64,000 bases of DNA from Vibrio stylophorae (GTDB lineage Bacteria; Pseudomonadota; Gammaproteobacteria; Enterobacterales; Vibrionaceae): contig NZ_CAKLDI010000001.1 in the NCBI RefSeq assembly GCF_921293875.1, positions 124,001-188,000 on the forward strand, given 5' to 3'. Made by a program: the position numbers and the translations under genes. Of this stretch, positions 16,322 to 27,237 are shown one piece after another. The first letter of the stretch is position 1. Every line of letters starts with the position of its first letter. A model generated the notes under the pieces. The model was not told where the DNA came from and searched no databases. It worked only from the letters and a program-made list of their open reading frames with translations.

Positions 16322-16350
16322 AAAAAACGCAGCCATTGGCTGCGTTTTTT
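16322..16350. terminator. Bidirectional terminator between the permease and add
   Basis: A perfect 13-bp stem (AAAAAACGCAGCC / GGCTGCGTTTTTT) with loop ATT serves both convergent genes. Confidence 0.93.
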
Positions 16351-16382
16351 GTTGCTGCATATTATTTTTAGCGCGAGTTGGA

Positions 16383-17387
16383 TTAACCGCGCGCGGCAGC
16401 CTTCGCGAGTAATGCTTGCTTATCGCTGTCGCTTAAAAAGGCCATGGCTAAGCCATTTTTCTGCAGCGTCGCAATGGCGTCATCGCTGAGTAGCAGGGCA
16501 TCACGAGCGAGCTGGTATTCATGCATTAGCTCAATGCCTTCCACTGCGGGATCGTCGGTGTTGAGGCTGACGGGGATGCCATGTTTCAAAAATAGCGGTA
16601 GTGGGTGCTCGCTTAAATGCGCCACGGTGCTAGTTTGAAGATTTGAAGTTAGGCAAGACTCAATGCCAATTTGGTGCTGCGCTAGATAATCCATTAAGGC
16701 TGGATCTTGCACCGCACGCACGCCGTGACCAATACGGCTAGCGCCCAGTTGGCGAATAGCTTGCCACATGCTGTTGGCACCCGCCGCTTCACCCGCATGC
16801 ACGGTAATGTTTAGACCGGCATCGCGCACCTTATCAAAGTGCTCAATAAAGCGATCGCCCGGCTGACCAAGTTCATCGCCGGCCAAGTCTACGGCTACCA
16901 TATGCTCGCGATGCTGCAAAATGGCATTGAGCTCTTGCATGCAAGCCTCTTGACCAAAGGTGCGGCTGAGAATGCCGATTAAGTTGGCGTGCATATCAAA
17001 GTCTTTACAGCCTTGACGTACACCATCAACAACCGCTTCGACAACGCCTGCAATGGGGAGCTGGTGGCGCATCGCCATATAGTAGGGAGAAAAACGTAAT
17101 TCAGCGTAATCAATGCCTGCATTTTTTGCATCTTCGACGTTTTCATAGGCAACGCGGCGACAGGCGTCGAGATCGCCGAGTACGGCGACGCCCCAGTCTA
17201 ATTTTTGCAAAAAATCGACCAAACTTGGGCTGGTGCCTTGAATCTGTACATGGGGCAGCAAAGCGTCAAGTTGCGTCGCTGGAAGTTCGATATTGAATGC
17301 TTGGCCAAGCTCAAGAATGGTTTGTGGTCGAATGTTTCCGTCAAGGTGACGGTGCAAATCGGTCACGGGGAGGTTTTTTATTATCAT
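16383..17387 (-). CDS. add: Adenosine deaminase
   Basis: The enzyme converts adenosine to inosine in purine salvage. The zinc ligands are visible as DLHRHLDG near the N-terminus, HAGEA in the middle and SLNTDDP towards the C-terminus. [12 protein letters not shown] and [12 protein letters not shown] are highly similar to Vibrio Add. Two adjacent ATG codons follow AAGGAGCCC; I use the second (17387, [10 protein letters not shown]), at better spacing, giving 334 residues. It converges with the purine permease. No riboswitch is visible in its own short leader. Confidence 0.95.
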   Translation of the reverse strand: MIIKNLPVTDLHRHLDGNIRPQTILELGQAFNIELPATQLDALLPHVQIQGTSPSLVDFLQKLDWGVAVLGDLDACRRVAYENVEDAKNAGIDYAELRFSPYYMAMRHQLPIAGVVEAVVDGVRQGCKDFDMHANLIGILSRTFGQEACMQELNAILQHREHMVAVDLAGDELGQPGDRFIEHFDKVRDAGLNITVHAGEAAGANSMWQAIRQLGASRIGHGVRAVQDPALMDYLAQHQIGIESCLTSNLQTSTVAHLSEHPLPLFLKHGIPVSLNTDDPAVEGIELMHEYQLARDALLLSDDAIATLQKNGLAMAFLSDSDKQALLAKAAARG

Positions 17388-17436
17388 CATGGGCTCCTTT
17401 TCCTCCCCCAGTATATGCATTTTTCCTCGCAGTCGC

Positions 17437-20046
17437 CTAGTCTAACGCCGACTCTTCCTCTGTTTGATTACTCTCAAAGAGTCGATTTTGCTGCAGCACA
17501 CACTGTGCGACCAGTATTTGCGGCCAGTTGGTGAAAGGCGCGGGTTTGGCATAGAAGAAGCCCTGAATGCTTTGGCAGCCCAATTCACGCAAGATATCAC
17601 GCTGCTCTGCGGTTTCTACGCCTTCAGCTACGAGCTGGCATTGGAAGCCTTGGCTCATATTGATCACCGCGTTGACGATGGTTTGGTGCGCTTTGTCTTG
17701 GCCTAATTGCGAAATAAAGGAGCGGTCAATCTTCAAGCAGCTAAAGGGGAGCTGGTTAAGATAGGCCAGCGAGGAGTAGCCGGTACCAAAGTCATCAATC
17801 GCCAAGCCAATGCCCAATTCACGAATTTGGTGTAGCACCTGCATGCTTTCCAAATCTTGTGTCATTAAGCGAGATTCGGTGATCTCTAGGGTGAGGTTTT
17901 TCGCTGGTAAACCACTGCGCTGCAAAATGGCTTGTAGCTGGCTGATGAAATCCTTTTGTCCGAGCTGGGTAACACAAAGGTTTACATGCAGATTAAAGTC
18001 ATCTCGCCAGCCCTCTTGGCTGATCTTTTTCGCCACTTGGCGACAGGCATCTTCTAAAATCCAGTAGCCCAAATCGATGATCATTCCCGAGCTTTCAGCC
18101 AGAGGAATAAATTGTGCCGGCGAGACTAAGCCGCGGCGTGGGCAATGCCAACGTACCAACGCCTCTGCACCCGTGACGGTTTCATCCTGAGCATTCACCA
18201 CAGGTTGGAAAAAGACGGAAAATTCATTGCGACGCAGTGCTTGGCGCATATCGCTGAGCATGCGCGTTTCATCCACGGTTTTTTGCGACAGCCCCGCATG
18301 GTAGCGCTCAATCCCCGCAGATTGTGGCTGTTTGGCTGTGGTGAGCGCTAGCCCCGCTTTATTGAGCCAATCTGGCACATCAGACTGATCGGTTTGTTCG
18401 GTTTGATAGATGCCAAAGCGTGCGGTGATCAAAATCTCTTCTTGCTGATCAAGGACAAATGGTGTGTTAAACAGCTGCACTAAGCTTTGAATCACCCCTT
18501 CACTGGGTAGGTTGAGTGCATCATCAAATAGGCAGATGGCAAACTCATCACCACCGACACGAGCCAGCTCACTGGCCGCCGGAAGATTTTGTTGTAGGCG
18601 CTGTTGCATCTCAAGCAACAGCTGATCGCCAATAAGGTGACCCAAGCTGTCTTTGATCGTGCGAAAAGAGTTGAGGCCAATGAGCACCAAGGTCACCTGA
18701 CCGCGATAGGGATTGCGCTGTACATGTTCAATCAAGCCTTCACGGGTGGGAAGCCCGGTAAGATGGTCAAACAGTAACTGCTGACGTAGCTGGTTAAAGG
18801 AGTGGTGCAGTTTTTGGCTCATCTCATTAAAGGCGTTCACCAGCATATTGGTTTCGCGAATCTGGCTGGGTTGCTGGAGCTCTTGCTTCCACACGCCGCG
18901 AGCCAAGGAGCGAGCAGCATAACTGACTTTAATGATCGGATCGGTAATCCGGCTGACAATGACTAAACCAATAATCAAACCCGCGATGGCAATCAGTGCG
19001 CCACTGACCAGCGTGGTGCTGAGCATATCTGGAATCTGTTGTAGCAGGTCGTCCGTTGAGAAAATGGTGATAATTTTCCAGTTCAGCCCATAGCGCGCAC
19101 CAAAATCAAACACATTGCCATAGTAGCGCACACCATCAATGGTGAATTGGAAGTGATCGGTAAAGTAACGATCATCTTGGTTAGCAACAAATTGGGCACT
19201 GGTTTGAATAATGGGATTCTTACTAGCCTGCGCATAGATGCGGCGGCGAGGCAGATTTTCATTGTGTTGGTGGGTGGTAATACTACCTGACATCGACTGA
19301 GCAATGAGTTTGCCGTGATCATCCATAATGTAAAGCAGGCCACCCAGCTCGCGCTGTTGTTCGCGTAGCTTTTGGTTAAATTGTTCCAGCTGAATATCGC
19401 TGGCGGTGACCCCAACTAGTTTGTCATTGAGGTAAATGGGGGTCGATGTGGTGATGGTGATGTCTTCATGCTCATCGACATTAAAGTAGATGGAAGACCA
19501 AGTGGATTTGCCCAGCTCTTTGGCCACAAGATACCAAGGGCGCTGACGTGGGTCATATCGATTGATACTAAAGCGCTGTGGATCGCTAGATTCAATGCCT
19601 TGATAACCGATTAAGTTAAAGCCACTGCGACGGTCTTTGAGTAGCAGTGTCAGTTGCTCATCGTTTTCCTTACGAAAGCCAACATAATTGCCCTGCGCAT
19701 CACCAAAACCCATGGCACTCATTTGCGGTAAATGGACAAATAGTTTGCGATAGGCCTGTAGTAAATAGGACTGAATGTCTTCTAAATCGTTAGCGGGGTG
19801 AAGTTCGATAATATGACGAATACTATCGGCCATCACGCGGTTGGCTTGGAAGGGTGCATCTAAAAATGCATCCAGTTTGGTCTCTGTATTTTTGACCGTA
19901 ACCTTGAGCATCTTTTGGCTAATTTCAGTGGCGAGTTGCTGGTGACCAACGTGTTCGATATAGGTCAAAATGGCAATAATCAATGCCATTAATAGCGCAA
20001 CTGGAAAAACAATCGCCTGTTTTAATGAAATACCACGATGCGTCAT
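17437..20046 (-). CDS. Membrane GGDEF/EAL cyclic-di-GMP protein with periplasmic Cache-type sensor
   Basis: This 869-residue protein probably senses a periplasmic ligand and adjusts c-di-GMP. Membrane helix 1 is at about 11-28, a periplasmic double-Cache-like domain follows ([15 protein letters not shown] is typical), helix 2 is at about 345-365 and then a HAMP segment. The GGDEF domain has [12 protein letters not shown] and an intact GGDEF at about residue 500. The EAL domain has GAEALVRW at about 627 and [14 protein letters not shown], the metal-binding set. No RxxD inhibitory site is seen before GGDEF. Both active sites look intact, so synthesis, hydrolysis or both are possible. It stands alone upstream of add. 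Confidence 0.9.
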   Translation of the reverse strand: MTHRGISLKQAIVFPVALLMALIIAILTYIEHVGHQQLATEISQKMLKVTVKNTETKLDAFLDAPFQANRVMADSIRHIIELHPANDLEDIQSYLLQAYRKLFVHLPQMSAMGFGDAQGNYVGFRKENDEQLTLLLKDRRSGFNLIGYQGIESSDPQRFSINRYDPRQRPWYLVAKELGKSTWSSIYFNVDEHEDITITTSTPIYLNDKLVGVTASDIQLEQFNQKLREQQRELGGLLYIMDDHGKLIAQSMSGSITTHQHNENLPRRRIYAQASKNPIIQTSAQFVANQDDRYFTDHFQFTIDGVRYYGNVFDFGARYGLNWKIITIFSTDDLLQQIPDMLSTTLVSGALIAIAGLIIGLVIVSRITDPIIKVSYAARSLARGVWKQELQQPSQIRETNMLVNAFNEMSQKLHHSFNQLRQQLLFDHLTGLPTREGLIEHVQRNPYRGQVTLVLIGLNSFRTIKDSLGHLIGDQLLLEMQQRLQQNLPAASELARVGGDEFAICLFDDALNLPSEGVIQSLVQLFNTPFVLDQQEEILITARFGIYQTEQTDQSDVPDWLNKAGLALTTAKQPQSAGIERYHAGLSQKTVDETRMLSDMRQALRRNEFSVFFQPVVNAQDETVTGAEALVRWHCPRRGLVSPAQFIPLAESSGMIIDLGYWILEDACRQVAKKISQEGWRDDFNLHVNLCVTQLGQKDFISQLQAILQRSGLPAKNLTLEITESRLMTQDLESMQVLHQIRELGIGLAIDDFGTGYSSLAYLNQLPFSCLKIDRSFISQLGQDKAHQTIVNAVINMSQGFQCQLVAEGVETAEQRDILRELGCQSIQGFFYAKPAPFTNWPQILVAQCVLQQNRLFESNQTEEESALD

Positions 20047-20156
20047 GGAATTACCGTTAATGATGATTCTGATGATGAGTAAACACGAATATTCGCGTCA
20101 TGAATGCGACTGAGATCACAAGCAGCTGCTCAATTTTACATCAAAATTCTTCTTTG

Positions 20157-21554
20157 TTAACTGATATTTAGCTCTTTAAGCTTGCGTGTGAGGGTGTTCC
20201 GTCCCCAGCCCAATAATTGCGCGGCCTGCTGTTTATGACCGTGGCAAAATTGTAAGGCTTGCTCAATCAGTACACGTTCAAATTGAGGTTGTAACGCACT
20301 TAATACCTGAGTGTGTCCTGCACTAAATTGCGTTTGTAACCATTGCTCAAGTGCCTGCTGCCAATTCTCTGAAGCATTGGAAATAACGGCAGGCGTCAGT
20401 ACATCTTTAGGCAGATCATCAGGCAAGATTTCTTGGCTACTGGCCATCACTGTTAGCCAGCGGCAGCAGTTCTCTAACTGGCGAACATTGCCGGGCCATG
20501 TCAGGGTTTGCATCAATTTAGCGGTACTTGCATGCAAGGTTTTGGCATCCACACCTAGCTCAATGGCGGCAGATTTTAAAAAGTGCTTGGCCAGCTGCGG
20601 AATATCTTGCTGACGTTCACGCAGTGCGGGCAGCTGAATGCGAATGACATTGAGACGATGGAATAGATCTTCACGAAAATCCCCTTCAGCCACTCGCTGT
20701 TCTAAATTTTGGTGGGTCGCGGCGATAATACGCACATCGACCTGAACGGGGGCATGGCCACCGACACGATAAAATTGGCCATCAGCAAGGACGCGCAATA
20801 AACGGGTCTGCACATCCAGCGGCATATCGCCAATCTCATCGAGAAATAGTGTGCCGCCATTGGCTTGCTCAAAACGTCCTTGGCGAACACTGTTTGCACC
20901 GGTAAATGCGCCTTTTTCGTGGCCAAAGAGCTCAGATTCAATTAAATCCTTGGGAATCGCTGCCATATTCAAAGCAATAAAGGCTTGGTCACTGCGTGGG
21001 CTGTGTTGATGGAGTGCTTGGGCAACGAGCTCTTTCCCTGTGCCCGATTGACCGTTGATCAGCACTGAAATGGAGGAGCGTGATAAACGGCCAATGGCGC
21101 GAAACACTTCCTGCATTGCTGGCGCTTCGCCAATCATCCCACTTTGATTATTTTTTACGTCTTGTTGCCCTTGCGGCAGTTGCTCTTGGCGATGTTTCAA
21201 CGCGCGCTCAATTAAATTTAAGGCTTCATCAATATCAAAGGGTTTGGGTAAATACTCAAAAGCGCCCTGCTGATAGGCACTGACCGCGGCGTCTAAATCC
21301 GAGTGTGCGGTCATCATGATCACCGGGACATCGGGATGGCTTTGCTGCAACTGTTTGAGCAGCGTTAAACCATCAATCTCTGGCATGCGAATATCTGAGA
21401 CGATCACATCGGGCTGCTGTTGCTTGAGCGCGTTCAGTAATGCGGGGGCACGCTCAAAACTGCGGCAACCTAAGCCTGCGCTGGTGATGGTTTTTTCCAG
21501 TACCCAACGAATGGCACTGTCATCATCCACAATCCAAATATTTCCGGTCAGCAT
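20157..21554 (-). CDS. glnG: Nitrogen regulation response regulator NtrC
   Basis: NtrC, when phosphorylated by NtrB, activates sigma-54 promoters under nitrogen limitation. The receiver domain has D10, D11 and the phosphoacceptor D54 ([12 protein letters not shown]). The AAA+ domain has Walker A GQSGTGKE, the sigma-54 contact loop GAFTGA, and Walker [13 protein letters not shown]. The C-terminal Fis-type helix-turn-helix ends [20 protein letters not shown]. At 465 residues it matches the enteric protein. It follows glnL by 51 bp on the same strand. Confidence 0.97.
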   Translation of the reverse strand: MLTGNIWIVDDDSAIRWVLEKTITSAGLGCRSFERAPALLNALKQQQPDVIVSDIRMPEIDGLTLLKQLQQSHPDVPVIMMTAHSDLDAAVSAYQQGAFEYLPKPFDIDEALNLIERALKHRQEQLPQGQQDVKNNQSGMIGEAPAMQEVFRAIGRLSRSSISVLINGQSGTGKELVAQALHQHSPRSDQAFIALNMAAIPKDLIESELFGHEKGAFTGANSVRQGRFEQANGGTLFLDEIGDMPLDVQTRLLRVLADGQFYRVGGHAPVQVDVRIIAATHQNLEQRVAEGDFREDLFHRLNVIRIQLPALRERQQDIPQLAKHFLKSAAIELGVDAKTLHASTAKLMQTLTWPGNVRQLENCCRWLTVMASSQEILPDDLPKDVLTPAVISNASENWQQALEQWLQTQFSAGHTQVLSALQPQFERVLIEQALQFCHGHKQQAAQLLGWGRNTLTRKLKELNIS

Positions 21555-21605
21555 GAGTGATTCCTTATGGTTTGATGATTCTGATTGATGATTTAGGTCG
21601 ATGCG

Positions 21606-22661
21606 TTAGTTTGATGATTCAGTGAGTGGCAAAAAAATCGAAAAACAGGTCTCACCCGGCGTGCTGGTGACTGTGATTTTGCCATGGTGCTGGTCAATGA
21701 GGTTATTGGCGATGGATAATCCTAAGCCGGTGCCATCAGCGCGGCCACTGACCATGGGATAAAACAGGGTATCCTGAATTTGTGCCGGAATGCCAGGGCC
21801 ATTATCAATGATGTCGATTTGCGCCACTAGCTTGTGCTGTTGCCCATGCAATACGCAGTGATAAGCGGTACGCGTGCGAAGGGTGATTTGGCTATTGGGC
21901 TGCTCACCCAGTGCAATCGCTGCGTTGCTGGCAATATTGAGCAGCACTTGCTCAATTTGATGGGGATCCATGGCGATGTCAGGCAGGCTGGGGTCGTAAT
22001 CGCGAGTTAATTCAATGTGTGGCGATTGCAGCTGAATCAGCTGGCGAACTTGCTCCAACACCAAGTGAATATTGGTGGCGATAAAGCGGCTTGGGCGCTG
22101 GGGGCCAAGTAGACGGTCAACCAAGTCGCGTAGGCGATCGGCCTGACTCATAATGATTTGGGTGTACTCTTTGAGATCGGGCGTCGGTAGTGTTTTTTCA
22201 AGCAGTTGCGCCGCGCCGCGTAGTCCGCCCAAGGGATTTTTAATCTCATGGGCAAGGCCGCGAACGAGCTCCTTTGCCGCTTGTTGCTGCGCACTTTGCA
22301 TTGCTTCATGACTGAGTTTGCGTTGCTGATCCACAGGTCGTAGCTCCAACAGCAAATAGCGCTGCTGGGCTTCAGCAAAGGCGGTGACGGTAATATCAAG
22401 CAATAGCCATTGTCCTGCCAGTTTTAAGCTGACTTCATTACAGGTAAAGCTGTGTAGATGGTCAATGGTTTGTCGAAGGTGACTGGGCGTGAGTTCTGGA
22501 TGGTGAAGCAATTGTTCAATGGGTTGCTGACATAGACGTCGACCGCTGAGTCCAAAAAGCTGTTCAGCGCTGGCATTGACTTTCAGCACCGTGAGTTGGG
22601 CATTGAGCAGTAACATACCGCTGCGTTGGTGATGAAATATTTGCTGATAGGGATCCAACAT
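21606..22661 (-). CDS. glnL: Nitrogen regulation sensor histidine kinase NtrB
   Basis: NtrB is a cytoplasmic kinase/phosphatase controlled by PII that sets the phosphorylation of NtrC. An N-terminal PAS domain (about 1-110) is followed by the H-box VRGLAHEIKNPLGGLRGAA with H138 as the phosphoacceptor, then the N, G1 and G2 boxes of the ATPase (NIASNAAIAL, DNGPGIP, GTGLGLSI). It lacks membrane segments, as expected. An NtrC palindrome lies upstream (22679-22697), so the glnLG pair is probably autoregulated. Confidence 0.96.
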   Translation of the reverse strand: MLDPYQQIFHHQRSGMLLLNAQLTVLKVNASAEQLFGLSGRRLCQQPIEQLLHHPELTPSHLRQTIDHLHSFTCNEVSLKLAGQWLLLDITVTAFAEAQQRYLLLELRPVDQQRKLSHEAMQSAQQQAAKELVRGLAHEIKNPLGGLRGAAQLLEKTLPTPDLKEYTQIIMSQADRLRDLVDRLLGPQRPSRFIATNIHLVLEQVRQLIQLQSPHIELTRDYDPSLPDIAMDPHQIEQVLLNIASNAAIALGEQPNSQITLRTRTAYHCVLHGQQHKLVAQIDIIDNGPGIPAQIQDTLFYPMVSGRADGTGLGLSIANNLIDQHHGKITVTSTPGETCFSIFLPLTESSN

Positions 22662-22678
22662 TCAAACCTTCCTGGTTA

Positions 22679-22697
22679 TTGCACCAAAATGGTGCAA
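22679..22697 (-). promoter_or_regulatory. NtrC binding site upstream of glnL
   Basis: TTGCACCAAAATGGTGCAA is a near-perfect palindrome of the NtrC consensus (TGCACC, five bases, GGTGCA). It lies 18 bp before the glnL start, a position that would block transcription, as at E. coli glnLp. Confidence 0.88.
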
Positions 22698-22747
22698 ATT
22701 CAGTGTAGCGGTTTGTGCATCAATTGCCTAGTGATTCGCTTCACAAC

Positions 22748-22768
22748 AAAAAGGCGGCTTACGCCGCC
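22748..22768 (-). terminator. Terminator after the DUF4124 gene
   Basis: On the minus strand GGCGGC-GTAA-GCCGCC is followed by TTTTTG. It separates the DUF4124 gene from glnL. Confidence 0.88.
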
Positions 22769-22777
22769 CTGTGGGAA

Positions 22778-23329
22778 TTAGTTTGCTTTTTTCTTACGCG
22801 CAATGGGGCGGTGCACAAACACTTTGATGGTTTGAGAGGTTGCAATAACTTTGCCATCTTTGAGTAGTTGTACCGCAATCAGGTGTTCACCGCGCGGCAG
22901 ATTGCTGACTAGCCAGCTGGTACTCTCTTGTGGGCTCATGCGCGCACGGCCATCGACCATCAACTGTAGGCTTTGATTTTTACCAAGTTCACCGCCTTTG
23001 AGGCGGACGCTGACGGGCACATTGCCCATATTGTTACGAATGGTTTCTTCATTGGTGGGCGCTTTAATGCTGACCCCTGATGCCATTTTTTTCGCAGCAG
23101 GTTTGTTCTCAGCGGTGGACTCTGAATCCGCTTTTGCTGTTTGGCTGGCTTTTTGCTCAGCGGGCACATAATCGCTAGATGGCGGTGGCGGGGAGAGCTC
23201 CATCACTTTTGCGCCTCGGCGCGGTTTATCACCAAAATGAGTGACGCCGTTTTCATCAACCCAAGTGTAAATAGTTTGGGCTGCAACATAGCAAGGCAGT
23301 AGGCAAAGCAACAAGATAATGCGCTTCAT
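22778..23329 (-). CDS. Secreted DUF4124 domain protein
   Basis: The 183-residue protein has a Sec signal peptide (MKRIILLLCLLPCYVAAQ), then the DUF4124 core TIYTWVDENGVTHFGDKP, in which aromatic and glycine residues recur in many proteobacterial envelope proteins. The middle (about 50-85) is a low-complexity spacer rich in A, K, S and E. The C-terminal part (SVRLKGGELGKNQSLQLMVD onward) looks like an immunoglobulin-like beta sandwich. Function is unknown. Its position between glnA and glnL is seen in Vibrio, but nothing ties it to nitrogen control; it has its own terminator. Confidence 0.8.
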   Translation of the reverse strand: MKRIILLLCLLPCYVAAQTIYTWVDENGVTHFGDKPRRGAKVMELSPPPPSSDYVPAEQKASQTAKADSESTAENKPAAKKMASGVSIKAPTNEETIRNNMGNVPVSVRLKGGELGKNQSLQLMVDGRARMSPQESTSWLVSNLPRGEHLIAVQLLKDGKVIATSQTIKVFVHRPIARKKKAN

Positions 23330-23381
23330 GAATGTGTTCTCCAGAGTCCGCGAGTTAGCAGAATAAGGCGGCAGTGCACAT

Positions 23382-23408
23382 AAAAAAAGCCCACGAAATC
23401 GTGGGCTT
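23382..23408 (-). terminator. glnA terminator
   Basis: On the minus strand an AAGCCCACGA/TCGTGGGCTT stem is followed by a run of seven T, 31 bp past the glnA stop. Confidence 0.9.
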
Positions 23409-23438
23409 AGCGATTATGCGATACAGTTCAAACTTTGA

Positions 23439-24848
23439 TTAAACAGAGTAATAAAGTTCGAATTCAAGTGGGTGCGTGGTCATATTGACACGCTCAACGT
23501 CAGCCGCTTTTAGCTTGATGTATGAATCGATAAAGTCATCAGAGAATACGCCACCTGCAGTCAAGAAGCTGCGGTCTGCATCCAATGATGCCAAGGCATC
23601 TTTCAGTGACTCAGAAACTGTTGGGATTTCTGCTGCTTCTTCTGCTGGTAGATCGTAAAGATCTTTATCCATCGCTTCGCCTGGGTGGATCTTGTTGGCG
23701 ATACCGTCAAGGCCAGCCATCAACATTGCAGCAAATGCCAAGTATGGGTTGGCTGCTGGATCTGGGAAGCGAACTTCGATACGGCGTGCTTTGGCGCTTT
23801 GTACCACTGGAATACGGATTGAAGCAGAGCGGTTACGTGCAGAGTAAGCAAGCATTACTGGCGCTTCAAACCCTGGAACCAAACGCTTGTAAGAGTTGGT
23901 TGCTGGGTTAGTAAATGCGTTTAGTGCGCGGGCGTGCTTGATGATACCGCCGATGTAGTAAAGCGCTGTTTCAGAAAGACCGCCGTACTTATCACCTGCA
24001 AATAGGTTGACGCCGTCTTTAGCAAGAGATTGGTGCACGTGCATGCCTGAACCGTTATCGCCAACCAAAGGTTTTGGCATAAAGGTCGCGGTTTTACCAA
24101 AGGCGTGGGCAACGTTATGAACCACGTATTTGTAGATTTGGATTTCATCTGCTTTGGTGGTCAAGGTGTTGAAACGGGTAGCGATTTCGTTTTGACCCGC
24201 AGTCGCCACTTCGTGGTGGTGCGCTTCAACAACAAGGCCCATCTCTTCCATGATCAAACACATGGCGCTACGGATATCTTGTGATGAATCCACTGGTGCA
24301 ACAGGGAAGTAACCGCCTTTCACGCCAGGACGGTGGCCTTTGTTACCTTCTTCGTAATCACGACCAGTGTTCCATGCCGCTTCTACATCATCAATTTTGT
24401 AGAAAGAGCCAGAGATGTCGGTGTTGAATTTAACATCATCAAAAAGGAAGAATTCTGGCTCAGGACCAACCAATACGGTGTCTGCAACGCCAGTGGCACG
24501 CATATATTCTTCTGCGCGTTTAGCGATTGAGCGTGGGTCACGGTCATAGCCTTGAAGGGTTGCTGGCTCAAGAATGTCACAGCGGATGTTCAGGGTTGAT
24601 TCTTCAGTGAATGGATCCAGTACCGCAGAGTCGAGGTCTGGCATCATCACCATGTCTGATTCGTTAATCCCTTTCCAGCCAGCGACTGAGGAACCATCAA
24701 ACATTTTACCTTCTTCAAAGAAGTCGTTGTCTACTTGGTGTGATGGGATTGAGATGTGTTGCTCTTTACCACGCGTATCGGTGAAGCGTAGGTCAACAAA
24801 TTTCACTTGATGCTCTTCAATGAGTGCAAGTACGTTTTCGACTGACAT
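23439..24848 (-). CDS. glnA: Glutamine synthetase, type I
   Basis: The enzyme makes glutamine from glutamate, ammonia and ATP and is the main ammonia-assimilation route. The 469-residue length, [16 protein letters not shown], the [10 protein letters not shown] metal-binding strand, [10 protein letters not shown] and NRSASIRIP are typical of GS-I beta. The adenylylated tyrosine lies in [12 protein letters not shown], so activity should be controlled by GlnE. I start at MSVENVLAL, eight bases after GGAGG; the open frame above it lacks a ribosome-binding site. A sigma-54 promoter and NtrC site precede it. Confidence 0.98.
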   Translation of the reverse strand: MSVENVLALIEEHQVKFVDLRFTDTRGKEQHISIPSHQVDNDFFEEGKMFDGSSVAGWKGINESDMVMMPDLDSAVLDPFTEESTLNIRCDILEPATLQGYDRDPRSIAKRAEEYMRATGVADTVLVGPEPEFFLFDDVKFNTDISGSFYKIDDVEAAWNTGRDYEEGNKGHRPGVKGGYFPVAPVDSSQDIRSAMCLIMEEMGLVVEAHHHEVATAGQNEIATRFNTLTTKADEIQIYKYVVHNVAHAFGKTATFMPKPLVGDNGSGMHVHQSLAKDGVNLFAGDKYGGLSETALYYIGGIIKHARALNAFTNPATNSYKRLVPGFEAPVMLAYSARNRSASIRIPVVQSAKARRIEVRFPDPAANPYLAFAAMLMAGLDGIANKIHPGEAMDKDLYDLPAEEAAEIPTVSESLKDALASLDADRSFLTAGGVFSDDFIDSYIKLKAADVERVNMTTHPLEFELYYSV

Positions 24849-24910
24849 GAGAAAAACCTCCGGTGTTAAATTCTGCAATCCTGAGCGGATGGCTCAAGTT
24901 GGTAGACTAT

Positions 24911-24928
24911 AAGCGAGAAGCGTGCCAA
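24911..24928 (-). promoter_or_regulatory. Sigma-54 promoter of glnA
   Basis: On the minus strand TTGGCACGCTTCTCGCTT matches the -24/-12 consensus (TGGCAC, five bases, TTGC) except for C in place of the second T of the -12 element. It corresponds to glnAp2 of E. coli, with the start point expected about 55 bp before the glnA start codon. Confidence 0.85.
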
Positions 24929-24989
24929 CTTTTTAAATGCCCTATTTTTGCGACTTTCTCAGAAATAACACCCTGAGTTCGCATCAGAT

Positions 24990-25008
24990 TTGCACCAAAT
25001 TGGTGCAA
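24990..25008 (-). promoter_or_regulatory. NtrC enhancer site upstream of glnA
   Basis: TTGCACCAAATTGGTGCAA is a perfect 19-bp palindrome matching the NtrC consensus. Its centre lies about 95-100 bp upstream of the predicted sigma-54 start point, the usual enhancer distance. Confidence 0.92.
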
Positions 25009-25303
25009 GCTCGGATCATTTCAGTGCATTAGCAAACGTTTCCCTCGTTGCGTGCTTATTTCGCGCTCAATTTAGAATAAAGTCAATGATTTGCTTGGCT
25101 GTGGCCGGTGAACGCCCGATATTACGGTGTATCAGAGGTGAGCCTGAGTGAAAAATAGTCGGAATTTACGGCTTCGAAAAATTCATTTGGGTGATAGTGC
25201 TCACATAATAGGTGGGAATTGGTCAAAAATCTGGTAAATTATTGGCCGATTTAATTGTGTGGCGGCTGTCCTAGGCGCTGCAGTGACCCTGAGTAAGAAA
25301 CCC
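25009..25303. other. Remainder of the glnA-typA intergenic region
   Basis: This stretch must hold the typA promoter, but I cannot pick a -35/-10 pair with confidence. I see no terminator, RNA gene or second full NtrC palindrome. Confidence 0.5.
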
Positions 25304-27130
25304 ATGTCTACGCCTCAAATTGAGAAACTAAGAAATATCGCGATCATCGCGCACGTTGACCACGGTAAAACCACCCTGGTTGATAAACTGCTTCAGCAAT
25401 CAGGCACGCTAGAATCACGCGGTGAACTTGAAGAGCGAGTCATGGACTCGAACGACATTGAAAAAGAGCGTGGTATTACCATTCTGGCGAAAAACACCGC
25501 CATTAACTGGAACGACTACCGCATCAATATCGTAGATACTCCAGGGCACGCCGACTTCGGTGGTGAAGTTGAACGTATTATGTCAATGGTTGACTGCGTA
25601 TTGTTGATCGTTGATGCCGTTGATGGCCCAATGCCACAAACTCGCTTCGTAACGCAAAAAGCATTTGCCCACGGTTTGAAACCAATCGTTGTGATCAACA
25701 AGATTGACCGTCCTGGCGCACGTCCTGATTGGGTTATGGACCAAGTGTTCGACCTATTCGACAACCTAGGTGCAACTGATGAACAGTTGGACTTCAAAGT
25801 GGTTTACGCATCTGCACTAAACGGTTGGGCAACCCTAGAAGAAGGCGCAACTGGCGAGAACATGGAACCACTATTCCAAACTATCGTTGATGTTGTATCG
25901 CCACCACAAGTTGACCTTGATGGTCCACTACAGATGCAAATCTCTCAGCTAGATTACAGCTCTTACGTGGGTGTTATCGGTGTGGGTCGTGTGACTCGCG
26001 GTACCGTGAAACCAAACCAACAAGTCACTGTTGTTGGTGCTGATGGTAAGACGCGTAACGGTAAAGTGGGCTCAGTATTGGGTTACCTTGGTCTTGAGCG
26101 TCATGACGTTGAGCTTGCAACTGCAGGTGACATCATTGCGATCACTGGTTTGGGTGAGCTTAAAATTTCTGACACCATCTGTGACCAAGGCCAAGTTGAA
26201 GCACTACCAGCGCTGTCTGTAGATGAGCCAACTGTAACCATGACCTTCCAGGTGAACACTTCACCATTCGCAGGTAAAGAAGGTAAGTTCGTAACTTCAC
26301 GTAACATCCTTGAGCGTCTGCAAAAAGAATTGGTACACAACGTGGCACTTCGCGTTGAAGAAACTGATAACCCAGACCGTTTCCGCGTATCAGGCCGTGG
26401 TGAGCTTCACCTTTCAATCCTGATCGAAAACATGCGTCGTGAAGGCTTTGAACTTGCCGTTTCTCGTCCAGAAGTAATCATCAAAGAAGAAAATGGCGAG
26501 AAGATGGAACCGTTTGAAGTGGTTACCATCGACGTGATGGAAGAGCACCAAGGCGGGATCATGGAGAACATCGGTCTACGTAAGGGTGAGCTAAAAGACA
26601 TGGCACCAGACGGTAAAGGCCGTGTGCGTATGGACTTTATGATGCCTTCACGTGGTTTGATCGGTTTCCAAACTGAATTCATGACCCTAACTTCAGGCTC
26701 TGGTCTTCTTTACCATACATTTGATCACTACGGTCCACACAAAGGTGGCGTGATCGGTGTTCGTAACAACGGCGTATTGATTTCAAACGCAACTGGTAAA
26801 GCACTGACTTACGCACTGTTTAACCTTCAAGAGCGTGGTCGTCTATTTACTGAGCATGCGGACGAAGTATATGAAGGCCAAATCATCGGTATTCATAACC
26901 GTTCAAACGACCTGACTGTAAACTGTCTGAAAGGTAAGCAACTTACCAACGTTCGTGCATCAGGTACTGATGAAGCGCAAGTACTAACGCCTGCGTTGAA
27001 ATATACCCTTGAGCAAGCGCTTGAGTTCATTGATGACGATGAATTGGTAGAAGTAACACCTGTGAGCATTCGTATTCGTAAGAAATACCTTACTGAAAAC
27101 GATCGTAAACGCGCAGCTCGTAACGCTTAA
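25304..27130 (+). CDS. typA: Ribosome-associated GTPase BipA (TypA)
   Basis: BipA is an EF-G-like GTPase that aids 50S assembly and growth at low temperature or under stress. The G1 motif AHVDHGKTT, switch region ERGITI, G3 [14 protein letters not shown] and G4 NKIDRPGA are present, followed by EF-Tu-like domain 2, EF-G III/V-like domains and the BipA-specific C-terminus ([19 protein letters not shown]). Start [14 protein letters not shown] gives 608 residues, like the E. coli protein. The codon use looks biased towards highly expressed genes. It has its own terminator. Confidence 0.97.
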   Translation: MSTPQIEKLRNIAIIAHVDHGKTTLVDKLLQQSGTLESRGELEERVMDSNDIEKERGITILAKNTAINWNDYRINIVDTPGHADFGGEVERIMSMVDCVLLIVDAVDGPMPQTRFVTQKAFAHGLKPIVVINKIDRPGARPDWVMDQVFDLFDNLGATDEQLDFKVVYASALNGWATLEEGATGENMEPLFQTIVDVVSPPQVDLDGPLQMQISQLDYSSYVGVIGVGRVTRGTVKPNQQVTVVGADGKTRNGKVGSVLGYLGLERHDVELATAGDIIAITGLGELKISDTICDQGQVEALPALSVDEPTVTMTFQVNTSPFAGKEGKFVTSRNILERLQKELVHNVALRVEETDNPDRFRVSGRGELHLSILIENMRREGFELAVSRPEVIIKEENGEKMEPFEVVTIDVMEEHQGGIMENIGLRKGELKDMAPDGKGRVRMDFMMPSRGLIGFQTEFMTLTSGSGLLYHTFDHYGPHKGGVIGVRNNGVLISNATGKALTYALFNLQERGRLFTEHADEVYEGQIIGIHNRSNDLTVNCLKGKQLTNVRASGTDEAQVLTPALKYTLEQALEFIDDDELVEVTPVSIRIRKKYLTENDRKRAARNA

Positions 27131-27152
27131 TTATTCAGCAACGACTTGCATC

Positions 27153-27178
27153 AAAGCCTCCTTTTTGGGAGGCTTTTT
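27153..27178 (+). terminator. typA terminator
   Basis: AAAGCCTCC/GGAGGCTTT with a 6-nt loop is followed by a T-rich tract, 22 bp past the stop codon. Confidence 0.88.
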
Positions 27179-27237
27179 GTTTTTAAGCGCAGCATTTATT
27201 TTGCGCACAAGGATTTAGATAAAGAAGGGAGTGAGCG

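Noticed and set aside
23585-23911. 108-codon frame antisense to glnA
   Set aside because: It follows the codon periodicity of glnA, has no ribosome-binding site and no recognisable domain. The same applies to antisense frames in polA, gspD, pckA and the NCS2 permease.
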